Part shown: positions 60,959 through 64,000 of the stretch, piece by piece
Layout: each line of letters starts with the position of its first letter
How positions within the stretch are numbered: position 1 is the first letter of the stretch
Source of the DNA: SZUA-370 sp034003955
GTDB taxonomy: Bacteria > Spirochaetota > Spirochaetia > Treponematales > UBA12059
DNA: 64,000 nt
Direction: 5' to 3'
NCBI GenBank assembly: GCA_034003955.1
Contig: JAVEXO010000009.1
Span: forward strand, 1-64,000
Notes under the pieces: model-generated
Database searches by the model: none
What the model saw: only the letters and a program-made list of their open reading frames with translations
What the model was told of the DNA's origin: nothing
Translations under genes and position numbers: made by a program

Positions 60959-61609
60959 CTAGTTAAGCCCAGCCTCAGACAGAATACTGGAAACAACAGC
61001 CAGAACGGCTGCCCCCAAGTCTGCTTTAGAGCCTGAGTTTTTAACGATAGCAACCCTGTCGGCATAGGCCTTGCCTGCTATCCACAGCGGCCTTTGTCGC
61101 TTGATCCTGTCTATGACAGCTCGGGGGCCGAGCCCGTCCCTCTGTCTGCCTCTCCTGATTCTAGCCAACAAGGAGGAGCGAAGCTCTATGATGGCCTCGC
61201 AACGCTCAGCTACGGGCAAGCGGTAAAGGAGGGCCGCGTCAACGCATACGCCAGGACATCTGGAAACGTCGCCATACGCGCTGGCACGCTTGAGAAGCTC
61301 TTGTTCCAGGATTGCCTGCTCCACAAGGTCGTTCATGGCGGGATGGACTATGGCCTCGTATCGTGTCAGCAGGGCCTGATCGGAGAATACCATGGCGCCT
61401 ATGGCTCGCCTGTCGGGACTGCCGTCTGTTTTGAGTACGCTTGGCCCCAAGAGATCGGCTACGCTTTTGGCGCATGCTTCTAGCGCGGCATGACCCATGG
61501 CATCGACATCGATTATGACCCAGCCGGCTCCTTTGAGAGCCGCTGCCGCACTACTCTTGCCTGAGCAGTATCCACCGGTCAGGCCGAGTATCAATGCATG
61601 TCTCCCCAT
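60959..61609 (-). CDS. coaE: Dephospho-CoA kinase
   Basis: 216 residues, typical of CoaE, which phosphorylates the 3'-hydroxyl of dephospho-CoA in the last step of coenzyme A synthesis. The Walker A loop LTGGYCSGKSSAA lies at residues 9-21 and IIDVDAMGH follows. IGAMVFSDQ and the YEAIVHPAMNDLV block match the family, as does the basic LLARIRRGRQRDGLG lid segment. The ATG lies inside polA, giving a 19-base overlap, so it depends on polA translation. The C-terminal AGKAYADRVAIVKNSGSKADL block is complete. Confidence 0.93.
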   Translation of the reverse strand: MGRHALILGLTGGYCSGKSSAAAALKGAGWVIIDVDAMGHAALEACAKSVADLLGPSVLKTDGSPDRRAIGAMVFSDQALLTRYEAIVHPAMNDLVEQAILEQELLKRASAYGDVSRCPGVCVDAALLYRLPVAERCEAIIELRSSLLARIRRGRQRDGLGPRAVIDRIKRQRPLWIAGKAYADRVAIVKNSGSKADLGAAVLAVVSSILSEAGLN

Positions 61610-64000
61610 GTCCGTGCTATTTCAACGCCCACACGCATGGGTACCGACAGCTCTATGGCCTGGGACATGGCCTCGGAGACATCCTTGGCTACGGCCTCAG
61701 CCTCAGCCTCTGGAGATTCAACTATCAGTTCGTCGTGTACCTGCAGGAGTAGCCTGGATGTGGGATAACGCTCGCGCAGCATGGCGTCTACCTTGAGCAT
61801 GGCCAGCTTGACTATATCCGCCGCCGAGCCCTGTATTGGCGTGTTGACGGCTACTCGCTCTGCTCCCTGGCGCTCGTTTGCGTTGCGGCTGTTTATGGCC
61901 CTGATAGGCCTTCGCCTATGGAGTATCGTAGAGACGTATCCGTCTCTACGGGCCGCCTCAATGGTTTTGTCTATGAAGGCGGAAACACCTGCGTAGCGCG
62001 CAAAGTAGGCATCTATGAATTTTTGAGCGTCGGTTCTGGGAATTCCCAGCTCCTGGGCCAGTCTGAAGGCGCCCATCCCATATATGACGCCAAAATTGAT
62101 TGTCTTGGCGGCACGACGCTCCGATTGCTGGACATCGTCCTCGCTCTTTCCCAGGATGAGGGCAGCCGTGCGTCTGTGAACGTCTGCCCCATCGATGAAG
62201 GCCTTCCTGAGTTCGGGATCGCCCGACAGATGGGCAAACACGACAAGCTCTATCTGCGAATAGTCGGCAGAAATGAGCATTTTGCCAGGAGATGCTACGA
62301 ACGACTTCCTTATGCGTCGACCTTCCTGCTCGCGTACAGGGATGTTCTGGAGGTTTGGATCCCTCGATGATAGCCTCCCGGTGGCAGTGCCGGTCTGGAC
62401 GTAATGAGTATGAATCCTGGGGTCGTCAATAGTCAGTGCCAAGAGTGCGTCTACATAGGTGCTCTTGAGTTTCTGCATTGTCCGATGTCTGAGTATCAGT
62501 TCCGGAACCTTGTCCTCTCTGGCTAGTTCCTCGAGCACCGAAATATCGGTGCTGTACCCGGTCTTTGTTTTCTTGCCTGTAGACAGCTTCCTCTCTACGA
62601 ATAGTATCTCCTGGAGTTGTTTTGGCGAATTGAGGTTAAATTCATGGCCGACAAGCCTGTAGGCTTCTGCCTGAACGGTCTCCAGTTCTGCGTCGAGCTC
62701 GACTCCAAAGGCCTTGAGAGAAGGAGCGTCTACCAGTATGCCTTCCCGCTCCATCCTGGCCAAGAGTGAAAGGATCGGCATCTCCACGCCGGCGAACAAT
62801 TCAGACAGTTCATTCGCGGAGAGCAGAGCTTCCAGTACCGTCTTGAGCCTGAGCACCATGTACGCGTCTTCTGCGCCATAGGGTGCTGCCTTATCCAAGG
62901 GCACGGCAGAGAAGGTTGTTCCCTTAGGCGCTACTTCTGCATACGGCGTGCCTCCAAAGCCAAGATAGGAGGCTCCAAGACTCTCCAGCTTCAATGAGTC
63001 ACGTTCTGGGTCTAAGAGCCATGCGGCTATCATGGTATCCCAGGGGGCGCATAGCATCGGTGCACCCCAGTTTTCCATGATGTGCATGTCGAATTTTAGA
63101 TTCTGGCCGACTATGACAAGATCTGACCTGGCTAGAAGTGGAGCGATGATGCTCCTGGCTTTCTGTTCATCTATACAGATGGTGTCTGGAGCAGATAGTG
63201 GCACATAACAGCCGCCATCGGTCGTAACGGCCATGGAGAAGCCAACAGGAAGAGCGTGCATCTCGTCGAGCGAGTCTGTCTCACAATCGAAGGCGAAGGT
63301 TCCCGCCTGCATGGCCATGTCTACCCAGCGCCTGAGCGCTGTCTCGTCCATGACAATTTCACAGCTGCCTGCCATAGCATAGGATTCTGGTACGGTAAGG
63401 GCTGGGGCTTCCTGCGCTACCGAGTCATGAAGCGACGAGCCCTGAGGCGCCGCGTCCTGAGCCGCAAAGAGGTCCCCTGGTGCAACAATGGCATCCAGAC
63501 CATCCTGTACGCGCCTCGTAGCCAGGCTGCGCATGCCTTCACGCATGAAGACAACGCTCGCCGCGTCTCTATCAAGGCTTGCTACGGCTAGTTCATCAAG
63601 GCTTGCAATAGGCAGAGGCGCGTCATAGGCGAGGGTGACGAGACTCCTTGAAAGGAAGGCGCTTTCACGCCCCGCCACGAGCTTCTTACGCAGGCCATCG
63701 GGCTTGACTTCATCGAGATGCTCCCATATGGCGTCGAATGAGCCATAGGCGGTGAGCAACTTGAGGGCAGTCTTGTCGCCTACGCCGGGAACTCCTGGTA
63801 TGTTGTCGGAGGCGTCCCCCGACAAGGACAGATAATCGAGTATACGCTCTGGTTCTACACCCCATTCCTCCGAAACATCGCTGGGGCCAAGCATAATGAA
63901 ACCCTGGTCGCGGTCGGGGCGCAGGGCCCTGACGCTACCGCCGACCAGTTGGAGCAGGTCCTTGTCACTGGAGATGATATAGCATTGCCGGCCTTCGGCC
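61591..64000 (-). CDS. polA: DNA polymerase I (N terminus beyond window edge)
   Basis: Partial: at least 803 codons are present and the frame is open to the right edge. The visible N-terminal part is the end of the 5'-3' nuclease domain (YIISSDKDLLQLV, then VPGVGDKTALKLL). The proofreading 3'-5' exonuclease looks intact: FAFDCETDSLD holds the Asp-x-Glu pair, and IVGQNLKFDMHI and YGAEDAYMVLRL supply motifs II and III. Polymerase motifs are MLISADYSQIEL (A), RRAAKTINFGVIYGMGA (B) and LLLQVHDELIVE (C). It repairs DNA and removes Okazaki primers. The internal methionine codon at 63894 is not the start. It leads the coaE-SPOR-AI-2E operon. Confidence 0.97.
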   Translation of the reverse strand, partial: AEGRQCYIISSDKDLLQLVGGSVRALRPDRDQGFIMLGPSDVSEEWGVEPERILDYLSLSGDASDNIPGVPGVGDKTALKLLTAYGSFDAIWEHLDEVKPDGLRKKLVAGRESAFLSRSLVTLAYDAPLPIASLDELAVASLDRDAASVVFMREGMRSLATRRVQDGLDAIVAPGDLFAAQDAAPQGSSLHDSVAQEAPALTVPESYAMAGSCEIVMDETALRRWVDMAMQAGTFAFDCETDSLDEMHALPVGFSMAVTTDGGCYVPLSAPDTICIDEQKARSIIAPLLARSDLVIVGQNLKFDMHIMENWGAPMLCAPWDTMIAAWLLDPERDSLKLESLGASYLGFGGTPYAEVAPKGTTFSAVPLDKAAPYGAEDAYMVLRLKTVLEALLSANELSELFAGVEMPILSLLARMEREGILVDAPSLKAFGVELDAELETVQAEAYRLVGHEFNLNSPKQLQEILFVERKLSTGKKTKTGYSTDISVLEELAREDKVPELILRHRTMQKLKSTYVDALLALTIDDPRIHTHYVQTGTATGRLSSRDPNLQNIPVREQEGRRIRKSFVASPGKMLISADYSQIELVVFAHLSGDPELRKAFIDGADVHRRTAALILGKSEDDVQQSERRAAKTINFGVIYGMGAFRLAQELGIPRTDAQKFIDAYFARYAGVSAFIDKTIEAARRDGYVSTILHRRRPIRAINSRNANERQGAERVAVNTPIQGSAADIVKLAMLKVDAMLRERYPTSRLLLQVHDELIVESPEAEAEAVAKDVSEAMSQAIELSVPMRVGVEIARTWGDMH

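Overview
The window looks like a chromosomal segment of a host-associated anaerobic spirochete of the Treponema / Breznakiella type. That placement is an inference. It rests on the mix of genes (two AMP-forming acyl-CoA ligases, a spirochete-style loose lipobox, a stand-alone dihydrolipoamide dehydrogenase, uncharacterised membrane proteins) and on a repeat-rich intergenic region; no rRNA or other phylogenetic marker is present. No tRNA, rRNA, transposase, integrase or CRISPR array was found.

Layout: 1-914 is non-coding, first AT-rich and then a mosaic of direct and inverted repeats. 923-13044 holds a DDAH-type hydrolase, unknown membrane and cytoplasmic proteins, an APC amino-acid permease, a sialidase-like propeller protein, a LapA-like protein, an acyl-CoA ligase, a paired DNA-modification/repair system (radical SAM protein plus partner) and a nucleotidyltransferase-fold protein. 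13145-16179 is the arginine operon argGH, preceded by a promoter, an arginine-rich leader peptide and a terminator-like hairpin. 16240-35018 is mostly housekeeping: lpd, ridA-patB, an M32 carboxypeptidase, a membrane propeller protein with a lipoprotein and recG, glgA with a DMT transporter and a flavodoxin-fold reductase, and a second acyl-CoA ligase beside plsC.

35100-58946 is a purine-catabolic island. On the minus strand, in transcription order, it reads ade, xdhA, xdhB, an allantoinase/dihydroorotase-type amidohydrolase, ygfK, ssnA, ygeY, a threonine-synthase-like PLP enzyme, a second fold-type II PLP enzyme, an 8-oxoguanine/guanine deaminase-like enzyme, ygfM, xdhD and ygeW. A divergent NCS2 purine permease stands beside ade. 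This matches the gene set known in gut anaerobes that ferment urate and other purines and in genomes with selenium-dependent molybdenum hydroxylases. It differs in two ways: no ygeX (diaminopropionate ammonia-lyase) is present, its place being taken by two other PLP enzymes, and the HyuA slot holds a different cyclic-amidase subfamily. Within the island, genes are joined by 4- to 7-base stop/start overlaps into blocks. The blocks are separated by gaps carrying a recurring GA-rich stem-loop motif.

The proposed flow is import of purine bases by the permease, deamination by Ade and the guanine-type deaminase, and hydroxylation or reduction at the molybdenum enzymes. Ring opening and hydrolysis by SsnA, the cyclic amidase, YgeY and YgfK would follow, then carbamoyl transfer by YgeW and ammonia-releasing PLP chemistry. 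59101-64000 is a polA-coaE-SPOR-AI-2E-transporter operon, with polA running off the right edge.
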